Shown piece after piece: positions 55,748 through 64,000 of a stretch of 64,000 bases of DNA (the stretch's first letter is position 1; each line of letters opens with the position of its first letter). The position numbers were made by a program, and so were the translations under genes. The stretch covers positions 1,364,001 to 1,428,000 of the forward strand of contig NZ_CP095413.1 of the NCBI RefSeq assembly GCF_023016285.1, written 5' to 3'. Under the pieces are notes generated by a model. It was not told where the DNA came from. It was given only the letters and a program-made list of their open reading frames with translations, and made no database searches. The stretch comes from Muricauda sp. SCSIO 64092 (GTDB lineage: Bacteria > Bacteroidota > Bacteroidia > Flavobacteriales > Flavobacteriaceae).

Positions 55748-56950
55748 TCAAGGTAATTGGGAATAGCCGTTCCTGGTTTTCCACAAAAAGTATTTTTCGA
55801 ACAAAACCTTGGAAAAATCGTAGAACACATTGGGAATCATAATGGCAAACTTTCGGGGCTTAAATAAATGATCACTTAAAATGATCACTTCTTTTTTACC
55901 GGCGTCCATGACACAGATACCCGGTATTTTGCCCCAGGCCTTTTTCTTAAGTTTCTTTTTCCCTTTCTCCACCCTAACAATATTCTCTGCAACAATTTTC
56001 CCGGTTTCATCGGAGGGATATCCTGTTTTTGGACCTGAAAAAGGGACTTTTCCAGGGGTGAAGGGCAAATCGACCTGTACGGCAATCCCAGCCGCCCAGA
56101 CATTGGGCCAGTCCTTATGACGGTAATCTTCGCCCACAGGTAAATACCCATTGGCCGTTGGGTTCAATGCCGGGGAATTGGTTACAAAATCAACCCCATA
56201 AAAGGGCGGCATCAACATGGTAAACGCACTGGGCAGTACCTCCCCAGAGCTCAGTTCAACGCTGTTCGCATTAACCTTGGTGACACCAACTTCCGTCCTA
56301 TAATGGATATTGAACATCTTCATGAAGGATTTCAACATGGTTTCGCCACCTGGCATTCCATCGATACCAAAATGACCCAGATACGTTTCTGGGGTTATCC
56401 AGTACAAATCGACCTTTTTTCTTATTTTTTGTTCACGTAACCATTTCTCAATATTAAAGAGGAACTCATAGGCCGCCCCCATGCAACCCGCATTTTGTGT
56501 AGCTCCAATGACGACGGGACCAGGGCTTTTCTTAAATTCTTCCAATGCTTTTTTGGTTTTCATTGCCCCATTTGGCGTACCAATGTAATGGGCAAACTCC
56601 TTAACGCCCGGCGCTATGTCAAAGTCGACCTTGGGGCCTGTGGCAATGACCAAATGATCATAGGTAAAGTCTCCCTCCTTCGTTTTTACCAAATTATGTT
56701 CCGGATCGACACGCAATGCCTCGGTCTGTATGAATTCCACCCCCTTTTTCCTAAAGATTTCATCCTTCCTAAAGGAAATGTCCTTTACTTCCCTACGCCC
56801 AAAAGGCACCCATATCAAAGAGGGAATAAAAAGAAACAATGGCGATCTGTCAATTACCACAACCTTATGGTCTCCCTTTCCTTTTCGCTTTATCTCCAAT
56901 GCGGCGGTCATTCCCGCGAAATTCCCGCCAATTACTACTGTGGTTTTCAT
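55748..56950 (-). CDS. FAD-dependent oxidoreductase, sulfide:quinone reductase-like
   Basis: The start MKTTVVIGGNFAGMTAALEI gives the FAD-binding GxxxxG motif; the open frame to 57025 would add an unlikely leader. The second nucleotide region and the tail segment PGICVMDAGKKE fit SQR-type proteins. Cysteines occur in NAGCMGAAYEF and GICVMDAG, fewer than the three of classical SQR, so the electron donor may differ. It is divergent from the BlaI gene and shares its operator-rich upstream region. Confidence 0.85.
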   Translation of the reverse strand: MKTTVVIGGNFAGMTAALEIKRKGKGDHKVVVIDRSPLFLFIPSLIWVPFGRREVKDISFRKDEIFRKKGVEFIQTEALRVDPEHNLVKTKEGDFTYDHLVIATGPKVDFDIAPGVKEFAHYIGTPNGAMKTKKALEEFKKSPGPVVIGATQNAGCMGAAYEFLFNIEKWLREQKIRKKVDLYWITPETYLGHFGIDGMPGGETMLKSFMKMFNIHYRTEVGVTKVNANSVELSSGEVLPSAFTMLMPPFYGVDFVTNSPALNPTANGYLPVGEDYRHKDWPNVWAAGIAVQVDLPFTPGKVPFSGPKTGYPSDETGKIVAENIVRVEKGKKKLKKKAWGKIPGICVMDAGKKEVIILSDHLFKPRKFAIMIPNVFYDFSKVLFEKYFLWKTRNGYSQLP

Positions 56951-57042
56951 GGCTGTATTGATTTTATGAAGAAAAGTTACTTTATTTCCCAACCAAAAAC
57001 TGTAACCTAAGTCACACAAAGTCAAATATTTTAAAGAATTTC

Positions 57043-57088
57043 ATTCTACACTTGTAGAATTTAAATTTTTATTCTATGTTTGTAGAAC
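57043..57088 (+). promoter_or_regulatory. Tandem BlaI boxes over the blaI promoter
   Basis: ATTCTACACTTGTAGAAT (57043-57060) and the variant ATTCTATGTTTGTAGAAC (57071-57088) match the CTACAnnTGTAG box of BlaI/MecI repressors, 28 bp apart. A promoter TTG (57052-57054), 20 nt, TATGTTTG (57075-57082) is overlapped by both boxes. The first box is also 93 bp upstream of the divergent oxidoreductase start. Confidence 0.65.
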
Positions 57089-57107
57089 AAAATTTAATTT
57101 TCCGCCC

Positions 57108-57473
57108 ATGTCCCTTTCCAAATCCGAAGAAGAATTAATGAACATCATATGGAGGCTTAAAAAGGCTTTTATGAAAGATCTCCTGGACGCTTATCCAGAG
57201 CCCAAGCCCGCCACGACCACCGTGGCGACCCTGCTCAAAAGGATGGCCGACAAAGGGTTTGTGTCCTACAAAAGTTACGGCCGTTCCAGGGAATACTATC
57301 CCCTGGTAAAAAAGAAGGACTACTTCTCCAAGCACGTAAAGGGACTCATTAAAAATTTCTTTAATGATAGTCCAAGTCAGTTTGCCTCGTTCTTTGCCGA
57401 GGAGACCAACCTGAGCAAGGAAGAATTGGAAGCGTTAAGAAAGCTAATCGATCAACAACTAAAAAACCGGTAG
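57108..57473 (+). CDS. BlaI/MecI-family repressor
   Basis: A 121-residue winged-helix protein: SKSEEELMNIIWRLKKAFMKDLLDAYPEPKPATTTVATLLKRMADKGFVSYKSYGRSREYYPLV is the DNA-binding region (positions about 3-65), and the C-terminal helices dimerise. It should bind the boxes in its own promoter and be removed by the adjacent M56 protein. The M56 start codon follows within 3 nt of its stop. Confidence 0.93.
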   Translation: MSLSKSEEELMNIIWRLKKAFMKDLLDAYPEPKPATTTVATLLKRMADKGFVSYKSYGRSREYYPLVKKKDYFSKHVKGLIKNFFNDSPSQFASFFAEETNLSKEELEALRKLIDQQLKNR

Positions 57474-57475
57474 TG

Positions 57476-59179
57476 ATGCTAGTGTATTTATTGAAATCGA
57501 CTGCCTGTATGGCCATTCTATTTTTGTTCTATAAACTCTTTTTGGAGCGGGAGAACATGCACGTGTTCAAGCGTTTTTTCCTTACAGGCTCCCTAGTGGT
57601 TTCCTTACTGATCCCTTTGTTGGTTTTTACTGAATATGTTGAGGCAATTCCCATGGGCACGAATACGGCCACAGACGCGGATTCCCTTATTTTTTCTGAA
57701 CAGGGCAATGCGGATATGGCCATGGTCAATTGGGAAATGCTGTTATGGAATTTGTATTCCGTGGGTTGTCTGGTAGTCGGGTTTCGATTTGCAAAGCACC
57801 TTTATCAAATCGTGCGCCGGATCCAAAAGAATCCAAAACATAACGTGAATTTTAGCACCAGGGTGCTCCTAAATGAAAAAATGCCCCCGCATACCTTCCT
57901 CAATTACATTTTTTTGAACAAGAAGGAGCTTGAGAACGGTACCATTCCAAGGGAAGTGATCCTTCATGAAGAAACCCATGCCAAACAATACCATAGTTTG
58001 GACGTACTGTTTATAGAGCTTCTACAGGTAGTGTTTTGGTTTAATCCCTTGCTCGTTCTATTTAAAAAAAGCATCAAACTCAATCATGAATTCTTAGCCG
58101 ATAGTGCAGTTTTGAATCAAAGAATATCCACAAAAAAATATCAGAATACATTACTATCCTATTTATCCAGTGATAGCTTAGAAAAATATCGGTCAATCAA
58201 GGTGGCAAATGCCATCAATTATTCATCAATCAAAAAACGATTTACAGTTATGGGAAAACAAACGTCAAAAAAATCAGTAGTCTTTAGAGGTCTTTTATTG
58301 ATTCCACTGGTTGCACTTATGCTTTTTGGTTTTAGCGACAAAAAAGAAGTAATCAAAACATCCAATAGTCAATTTATTGAAAATCCGGATTACAGTGCCC
58401 GGAGCATTAGTATTGATATACTTGATGATGGGAATTACCTAGTTGAAGGTTTTAAGGCCTCTAAAAATAACTTTGTAGAGGTAATCAATACCTTTCATAA
58501 AGATATCCCTCCGGGAATTAGAAACAAAGTATTGAACATCCATTTAAAATCTTCAAAAGAAATATCAAAACAAGAGGTATGGTTTGTATACAATTCATTG
58601 CTGGAATATGGTTTTTATCGCTTGGTCACAGATGATCAAGAGATTATTAGGGAAAAGGGGAATAAGCCATTGGCCATTGAAAATACATACAATCAAAACA
58701 AGGGCGCCTCAAGGGAACAAATGAGGGAGTATAATGCCCTGGCCAAAAAGTACAATACAATGCCCAGGGATAATATGCACATTTTAAAAAAGGAAGTGGA
58801 GCGCATGACATACCTCTATAGCCTGATGTCCGACAAACAGCGAGCGGATACTGAACCATTTCCAAATTTCCCGGAACCGCCACGGCCACCAGGTCCCAAT
58901 GGCATTGAGGAAGTACCGCCTCCCCCACCCCCGGTAAAAGCACCAAATATGAAAGAGGTAAAGGAGGTTCCACCACCACCCGCACCAAAATCCCCATTGG
59001 AACACATTAAGGAAGTTGCGGAAAAAGGCGCCATTTTCTATTATGAGGGGAAAAGAATAGATGCCAACAAAGCGATTCAATTGTTGGAAAACAATACTGA
59101 TTTGAACATCACTACAAATCACACCAATGACGAGGATTATGTAGTCACGATTTCAAGAAGTTCAAAAGTTACGTACTAA
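57476..59179 (+). CDS. M56 (BlaR1-type) membrane metallopeptidase
   Basis: Three or four membrane helices, then the zinc site H164-E-E-T-H168 in ILHEETHAKQ, with HEFLADSAV further on, are the BlaR1/MecR1 protease signature. After a fourth helix (about 265-285) the C-terminal part is not the penicillin-binding sensor but a different periplasmic region with a proline-rich stretch (about 460-510) and a small terminal domain, as usual in Bacteroidota. It likely cleaves BlaI on an unknown signal. Confidence 0.9.
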   Translation: MLVYLLKSTACMAILFLFYKLFLERENMHVFKRFFLTGSLVVSLLIPLLVFTEYVEAIPMGTNTATDADSLIFSEQGNADMAMVNWEMLLWNLYSVGCLVVGFRFAKHLYQIVRRIQKNPKHNVNFSTRVLLNEKMPPHTFLNYIFLNKKELENGTIPREVILHEETHAKQYHSLDVLFIELLQVVFWFNPLLVLFKKSIKLNHEFLADSAVLNQRISTKKYQNTLLSYLSSDSLEKYRSIKVANAINYSSIKKRFTVMGKQTSKKSVVFRGLLLIPLVALMLFGFSDKKEVIKTSNSQFIENPDYSARSISIDILDDGNYLVEGFKASKNNFVEVINTFHKDIPPGIRNKVLNIHLKSSKEISKQEVWFVYNSLLEYGFYRLVTDDQEIIREKGNKPLAIENTYNQNKGASREQMREYNALAKKYNTMPRDNMHILKKEVERMTYLYSLMSDKQRADTEPFPNFPEPPRPPGPNGIEEVPPPPPPVKAPNMKEVKEVPPPPAPKSPLEHIKEVAEKGAIFYYEGKRIDANKAIQLLENNTDLNITTNHTNDEDYVVTISRSSKVTY

Positions 59180-59274
59180 ATAGCATTTAAACCCATGCTA
59201 CTACATCCCGACAAGAATAGGGGTTTGTAGCACCCGGTATCCTCCACAAGTTTCAAACAATTATTGGTAAGACC

Positions 59275-60981
59275 ATGAGACAAGTAACCCTGTGCTTTGT
59301 ATTGGGCAGTATCCTCAATATCCAAAACCTTAGCTCCCAGAACCCATCACTATCAATTTCTGAATCCTATGGCGCGTACCAAATAGGTTTTAAGACCTTT
59401 ACCACTTTTGATAAATCCCGCAGCTTTTCTTTTGAGGAAAACCAGACGGCCGTTGTTGAAGGAAAAACAATTTCCAGGCCCCTACAGGTTTGCATTTGGT
59501 ACCCCTCTAAAAACAACACCATGCCCACTTTAACATATGAGGACTATTTCTTTCTAAAGGCAAGTGAGACGGGGGAAAAAGTGTTGGACGAGGTTAAAAA
59601 GAACGAGGTAATCTCCAATTTTTTGGAAACGGAACCTACAAACAAGGCAATTTTAAGCAGGGAAATGGCCGTTAGTATGAAAGCTGTAAAAAATGCTCCC
59701 TACCAGGACTCAAAGAAGTTTCCGGTCATTATCTACGGTCCTAGTTGGTGGGCCTCAGCCTTTGAAAATGCACTATTGTTTGAATTTCTTGCAAGCCACG
59801 GTTATATGGTTATATCCAGTCCCAGTGTGGGCCCAGAAAACCGTGAAATGCCCATTTCCAGAATTGGGGTGGAGACCCAATCCCGGGACATGGAGTTTTT
59901 ATTGTCCCTGGCCCATGACATCCCCAGTGCCGACATAAACAGTATTGCAGTAGCTGGATTCAGTCTTGGTGGGCTATCCAATGTGCTAATGATGGCCCGA
60001 AATACTTCGGTCGATGCATGGATAGGACTGGACCCCAGCATACATGAGATATATGATTTTTTTAAGGATTCCCCTTATGAGGATTACGGAAGATTTGTAA
60101 AACCTATGCTGTTCATCAACTCATTGGGTTTTATGGATAGCCTGCCTTTTTATGATAAACTGATCTATAGTGATGCCTTTATGGTGAATCTACCCAAACT
60201 TGAACATACCGATTTGGCATCGCAGTTCATAAAGCTTTTCGGCTCAATGGACACCAAAGAAAATCTGGCAATCAAGGTCAGTGGCTATAACCTTATGGTC
60301 AAATATGTGCTCGCATTTCTGAACGGGATTTTTAGGGATGCTTTGACCTATGAGGAAATGACCGAAAAATATTTTACCCCAAATACAAAGGATGCTACTT
60401 TCCTAAGGATACGTTCAAAAAGGGGATTGCCCTTGGCCAATACGTTATTTGTCCAATATCAGGAGAAAAAAGGTGAGGGGCTTATTGATTTTTTGAATAA
60501 AACGAAATTGCCCAACGGAACCCCACACTATCCGGAAGCCGATGTACAAAAACTCATTTTTCTAGCCGCCAAAAACGAGTTCTTTAAAACGTCCAAAGAT
60601 TTGATGACCTGGTACCACACCAATTATCAAAATACGTTTCACGATAGCGTTTTAAATCATATCAACCCTAATCAAATGCTGGAAATGTTTTTGAAAATTT
60701 ACGATGATAATAAAGCGTGTGATTTTGGCTATGATCAACTCAACCACACGGCCCAGTTGTTATCAATGGGGGGGAAGGGCAAAGAATCCCTTCAATACTT
60801 TGTCCTGAACACACAGTTACATCCAGAAAACTATAAAGCGTATTTTAACTTAGGAATTGGATATTTTAGACTGAATGATTTTAAGAATGCCATTTTAAAC
60901 TTCACAAAGTGTCTGGACCTGAAGCCAGATGCGAAATATAAAAATCTAGCCAATGAGTTCATTTTAAAAAGCAAGGGGTAA
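59275..60981 (+). CDS. Exported alpha/beta hydrolase with C-terminal TPR region
   Basis: A signal peptide (to about residue 20) precedes an alpha/beta hydrolase fold with VIIYGPSWWAS and the nucleophile S230 in VAGFSLGG; FMDSLPFYDKL and LEHTDLASQF provide the Asp and His region. It resembles dienelactone-hydrolase or PAF-acetylhydrolase relatives. Residues 510-560 form a TPR-like pair (NYKAYFNLGIGYFRLNDFKNA). The enzyme is monocistronic, 95 nt after the M56 gene. Substrate unknown. Confidence 0.8.
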   Translation: MRQVTLCFVLGSILNIQNLSSQNPSLSISESYGAYQIGFKTFTTFDKSRSFSFEENQTAVVEGKTISRPLQVCIWYPSKNNTMPTLTYEDYFFLKASETGEKVLDEVKKNEVISNFLETEPTNKAILSREMAVSMKAVKNAPYQDSKKFPVIIYGPSWWASAFENALLFEFLASHGYMVISSPSVGPENREMPISRIGVETQSRDMEFLLSLAHDIPSADINSIAVAGFSLGGLSNVLMMARNTSVDAWIGLDPSIHEIYDFFKDSPYEDYGRFVKPMLFINSLGFMDSLPFYDKLIYSDAFMVNLPKLEHTDLASQFIKLFGSMDTKENLAIKVSGYNLMVKYVLAFLNGIFRDALTYEEMTEKYFTPNTKDATFLRIRSKRGLPLANTLFVQYQEKKGEGLIDFLNKTKLPNGTPHYPEADVQKLIFLAAKNEFFKTSKDLMTWYHTNYQNTFHDSVLNHINPNQMLEMFLKIYDDNKACDFGYDQLNHTAQLLSMGGKGKESLQYFVLNTQLHPENYKAYFNLGIGYFRLNDFKNAILNFTKCLDLKPDAKYKNLANEFILKSKG

Positions 60982-61202
60982 ATCCGTTTTTGCCTAATTT
61001 GAAAACGGCCCGATTAGGGCAATAAAAATTAAAACCCTGCAAAACAGGCATTTTTTGTAACATTTTATAACAATTCACGTTCTAATAGCATCACTTTTGG
61101 GTCCTGATACCGTCAAAAACATCCAATACCAACCTTCCATGGATATGTTTTGACCCCTTTGGTGATGTAAAATCATATCATAAACCTAAAACGAACACTA
61201 TC
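60982..61202. other. Intergenic region upstream of the DUF4407 gene
   Basis: No gene is visible in these 221 bases. No riboswitch or strong terminator stands out. Confidence 0.35.
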
Positions 61203-62303
61203 ATGTTACAACGATTTTTTATTTTCTGCTCAGGAGCGGACAGTACTATTTTGGAAACCTGCTCCCAAGGGGAAAGGAACAAATATGCCGGGATTGGGGC
61301 TACCGTTTTTTTTACGGCCGTAATGGCCTTTATAGCTTCCGGCTATGCGCTGTACACCGTTTTTGACAATATCTATACTTCCATTTTCTTTGGGTTCATA
61401 TGGGGTCTGTTGATTTTTAACCTGGACCGATATATTGTGTCCACGATTAAAAAACGGGATTCCTTTAAAAGCGAACTGTTACAGGCCGCACCCCGTATTG
61501 TTTTAGCGGTCATTATTGCCGTTGTCATCTCCAAACCTTTGGAAATGAAAATTTTTGAAAAGGAAATCAATCAGGTTTTGCTGGAGGAAAAGAATGCAAT
61601 GACCTTGGCGAACAAGGAACAGCTTGCATTGCAATATACGCCCAAAATTGAACGTCTTAACCAAGATATTGCCACCCTAAAAAACGAGATTGCCACCAAA
61701 GAAGCGGAGACCAATGCCCTTTATGACACCTACATTTCGGAGGCCGAGGGAACCGCTGGCACGGGATTATTGGGCAAAGGACCTGTCTACAGGGAAAAAA
61801 GGGAAAAACACGATGCCTACCTGGCCGAACTACAACAATTAAAAAAGACCAATGGGGAGAAAATAAATGCCATCGAGGCGCAAATTACGGCCCTTAACGC
61901 CGATTATGAGACCGCTGTGAGCACATCGCAACCGGTAATAGATGGGTTTGACGGCCTCATGGCCAGAATCAATGCCCTCGGAAAATTGCCTTGGTTCCCA
62001 TCCTTCTTTATTTTCCTTTTGTTCTTGGCCATTGAAACCGCGCCAATTATTGCAAAATTATTGGCTCCCAAAGGGGAGTATGATTATAAGTTTGAAGAAG
62101 GGGAAAGCGTTGTGGCCACCTGGGTCACCCAAAAAGTGGAACAACGCAAACTATTGTTGTCCACGGACGCTGCAATGAACCAGGAAATCTACAATGACAT
62201 CAAATCCGAAGCGGAACTCTACCGATACAAAAAGGAAAAAGCGGAGGAGTTGCTGCGTTTACAGGCAGATTCATTTCACAACGTACAGGTGAAAGGGCTG
62301 TAA
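61203..62303 (+). CDS. DUF4407 membrane protein
   Basis: The start FFIFCSGADSTILETCSQGERNKYAGIGA is the DUF4407 N-terminus. Helices follow at about 38-58, 62-80, 103-122 and 258-278, with the conserved GFIWGLLIFNLDRYIV between. A long coiled coil spans about 140-245. Function of the family is unknown. It is a single gene with a 220-base upstream region; the rml genes converge on it. Confidence 0.85.
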   Translation: MLQRFFIFCSGADSTILETCSQGERNKYAGIGATVFFTAVMAFIASGYALYTVFDNIYTSIFFGFIWGLLIFNLDRYIVSTIKKRDSFKSELLQAAPRIVLAVIIAVVISKPLEMKIFEKEINQVLLEEKNAMTLANKEQLALQYTPKIERLNQDIATLKNEIATKEAETNALYDTYISEAEGTAGTGLLGKGPVYREKREKHDAYLAELQQLKKTNGEKINAIEAQITALNADYETAVSTSQPVIDGFDGLMARINALGKLPWFPSFFIFLLFLAIETAPIIAKLLAPKGEYDYKFEEGESVVATWVTQKVEQRKLLLSTDAAMNQEIYNDIKSEAELYRYKKEKAEELLRLQADSFHNVQVKGL

Positions 62304-62365
62304 GGGTTCCTTCACTCCCAACGGATACCACATCCACGGGAAAAGAGGCCCATACCAAAACAATA

Positions 62366-63235
62366 CTATTGGGTTACCCCAATTTTGGCATATGCTTTTA
62401 AGGCCACTTTTAGGCTTTCCGTCCAATGGGGAATTTCTAAATTAAAAGTGTCCTTAATTTTGGATTTGTCAAGAACACTATATTTTGGACGTTCTGCAGG
62501 AGCAGGATATTGCTCCGATACTATAGGGTTGAGTTGAATGGCAATTCCTTGTTCCTTAAAAATTGCCTTGGCAAAATCGTACCAACTGGCCACTCCCTCA
62601 TTACTGTAATTATAGACTCCATAGTCAATGGAGTGCGCTTGGATTATGGTCAAAATAACTTGGGCCAGATCCTTGGCATAGGTGGGTGTGCCCACCTGAT
62701 CATAAACCACGGAAAGTTCTTCCCTTTCATTGCCCAGGCGCAACATGGTCTTCATAAAATTATTTCCGTATTCCGAGTAGAGCCAAGAGGTCCGAATGAC
62801 AAAGTGCTCTTCCAAATTGTTGATTATGGCCCGCTCCCCCTTATACTTGGTATCTCCATAAAAGCCTATGGGCCTGGCAATATCTTCCTCCTTATAGGGA
62901 ACATTGAGATACCCATCAAATACAAAATCCGTGGAGATATGGATAAGTACCGTACCACTTTCCTTACAGTTCAAAGCCAAATTCCTTGGGCCGGTCACAT
63001 TCACCAATCGGGCTGTGTCCGCATCGGCTTCCGCTTTATCCACATTTGTAAATGCCGCACAATTGATGCAGTAGGCATAATTGGAAGACGTCAATTCCTT
63101 ATTGACAGCATCAAAATCGGTAATGTCCAAATCCGTGAAGGCCCTGAACGTAACATCCAGATTTATTTGGTCTTTTACCACGTCCTTTAACGTACTTCCC
63201 AATTGACCGGAAGCTCCTGTGACAAGTATTTTCAT
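62366..63235 (-). CDS. rmlD: dTDP-4-dehydrorhamnose reductase
   Basis: RmlD reduces dTDP-4-keto-L-rhamnose to dTDP-L-rhamnose. The NAD(P)H motif is VTGASGQLG, the catalytic pair is YGDTK (YxxxK), and NCAAFTNVDKAEAD matches the family. 289 residues is normal. It lies 2 nt from the rmlC stop and belongs to the rml operon for surface polysaccharide precursors. Confidence 0.95.
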   Translation of the reverse strand: MKILVTGASGQLGSTLKDVVKDQINLDVTFRAFTDLDITDFDAVNKELTSSNYAYCINCAAFTNVDKAEADADTARLVNVTGPRNLALNCKESGTVLIHISTDFVFDGYLNVPYKEEDIARPIGFYGDTKYKGERAIINNLEEHFVIRTSWLYSEYGNNFMKTMLRLGNEREELSVVYDQVGTPTYAKDLAQVILTIIQAHSIDYGVYNYSNEGVASWYDFAKAIFKEQGIAIQLNPIVSEQYPAPAERPKYSVLDKSKIKDTFNLEIPHWTESLKVALKAYAKIGVTQ

Positions 63236-63237
63236 GT

Positions 63238-63786
63238 TTAGCTGGCTACAAATTCGTTTAATGTGGGAAGGATTTTGTCCTTTTCAGAAATAATAAGATC
63301 GTTTCGATCCAAAATCCAATCTATATGCAACTTGGGGTCATTATATACTATTCCCCCTTCAGATTCCTTATGATAAAAGTTATCGCACTTATAAAAGAAA
63401 ATGGCCGTTTTGCTGAGTGTCACAAAACCATGGGCACATCCCCTTGGAAGAAACAGCTGTTTCCTGTTTTCGGACGAGAGTATGGTCCGGACTATTTTTC
63501 CATAGCTTTTGGAATTGGGCCTAATATCGACTACCACATCCAAAACCTCACCATCCAAAACCCGAACCAGTTTGGCCTGTGCATGTATCCCGGTCTGAAA
63601 ATGGAGGCCCCTCATCACACCCCGTGTAGAAAGGGATTGGTTATCCTGGACGAAAAAGGGCTTTGCCCCGGTTTCCCTCTCAAAGATGGATTGGTTAAAG
63701 CTTTCAAAAAAGTGTCCACGTTCGTCTTCAAAGACTTTTGGGGTCAATTCGAAACAACCTTCTATTTCTGTTTTTTTTACTTCCAT
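63238..63786 (-). CDS. rmlC: dTDP-4-dehydrorhamnose 3,5-epimerase
   Basis: A cupin-fold enzyme that epimerises C3 and C5 of dTDP-4-keto-6-deoxyglucose. The family run GHFFESFNQ, RGLHFQTGIHAQAKLVRV, and LFLPRGCAHGFVTLS are visible, with the catalytic His-Asp in the expected positions. 182 residues is normal. It lies 2 nt from the upstream rmlA stop and 2 nt before rmlD. Confidence 0.95.
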   Translation of the reverse strand: MEVKKTEIEGCFELTPKVFEDERGHFFESFNQSIFERETGAKPFFVQDNQSLSTRGVMRGLHFQTGIHAQAKLVRVLDGEVLDVVVDIRPNSKSYGKIVRTILSSENRKQLFLPRGCAHGFVTLSKTAIFFYKCDNFYHKESEGGIVYNDPKLHIDWILDRNDLIISEKDKILPTLNEFVAS

Positions 63787-63788
63787 TT

Positions 63789-64000
63789 TTACGAAATTAC
63801 TTCCAATAAGCGCTTGCTATAACCACTCTTTAAAAAGGGTTTCGTCAATTTCTTAAATTGATTTTTGGTGATATACCCCATTTTATATGCCGATGATTCT
63901 ATGGCACCTATTTTTAAACCTTGTCGCTCTTCAATCACCTGAACAAACTGCCCTGCTTGCATCAATGATGTAAAAGTACCGGTATCCAGCCAAGCCGTGC
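63789..64000 (-). CDS. rmlA: Glucose-1-phosphate thymidylyltransferase, C-terminal part (cut by the window end)
   Basis: The frame entering from the right edge reads AWLDTGTFTSLMQAGQFVQ, then EERQGLKIGAIESSAYKMGYI and ends KRLLEVIS, the C-terminal end of RmlA, which makes dTDP-glucose. About 70 of some 290 residues are inside the window; the stop is 2 nt upstream of rmlC. The order rmlA-rmlC-rmlD completes most of the dTDP-rhamnose pathway; rmlB is not seen. Confidence 0.9.
   Translation of the reverse strand, partial: TAWLDTGTFTSLMQAGQFVQVIEERQGLKIGAIESSAYKMGYITKNQFKKLTKPFLKSGYSKRLLEVIS

Noticed and set aside
1..64000. CRISPR array or rRNA operon
   Set aside because: No regularly spaced direct repeats and no rRNA sequence were seen; only one tRNA gene is present.

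Overview
The window is chromosomal DNA from a marine member of the Flavobacteriia (Bacteroidota). Three things point there: a SusC/SusD pair with a hybrid two-component regulator and sulfatases, promoters of the Bacteroidota type (TTG, then 16-20 nt, then TAnnTTTG), and lineage-typical families such as the M56/BlaI pair, DUF4407 and MacB/FtsX-like permeases. A narrower placement (Zobellia, Maribacter or Arenibacter-like) is inference.

Bases 1-27100 form a polysaccharide utilization locus whose product is most likely galactose. It encodes two clan GH-A glycosidases, a GH2 beta-galactosidase-type enzyme, two S1 sulfatases, a GH43-like enzyme, SusC/SusD and a hybrid two-component regulator. It also carries galactose mutarotase, galactokinase, GalT and a close relative of the Vibrio Na+/galactose symporter, plus an aldo/keto reductase. 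The substrate is therefore probably a sulfated galactan that is desulfated and cut outside the cytoplasm, with galactose entering the Leloir pathway.

Bases 27200-36700 hold two secreted beta-lactamase-fold serine hydrolases and two large FtsX-type permeases, one translationally coupled to a PadR regulator. Two separate pairs of direct repeats flank single genes here.

Bases 37200-45700 are the most unusual part. An IntI-like tyrosine recombinase on the minus strand diverges from three unrelated plus-strand genes: a secreted coiled-coil protein, a PD-(D/E)XK nuclease-like protein and an unknown exported protein. Each gene is followed by an imperfect hairpin ending in or near GTTAGC, as in integron attC sites. 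Two of the three hairpins are interrupted by different IS1182-family elements with apparent target duplications. This looks like a small integron-like cassette array built on a recombinase without the IntI-specific insertion.

Bases 45700-49300 are a stress or redox cluster (DJ-1/PfpI, DoxX-like, AhpD-like, Crp-family regulator). Three 16-bp palindromes fit the Crp-family regulator; two lie exactly 33 bp from TAnnTTTG promoter elements. Bases 49300-53550 are a minus-strand operon under a clear TPP riboswitch: methyltransferase, AIR-synthase-like ATPase, divergent ThiE-like protein, Trm112-like protein and dihydroorotase. The rest holds tRNA-Leu(UAG), an M20 dipeptidase, a sulfide:quinone-reductase-like flavoprotein, a BlaI/M56 pair with tandem BlaI boxes over its promoter, an alpha/beta hydrolase with a TPR tail, a DUF4407 protein and the start of an rml dTDP-rhamnose cluster cut by the window end. 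Four MITE-like palindromic elements of three kinds are scattered through the window.
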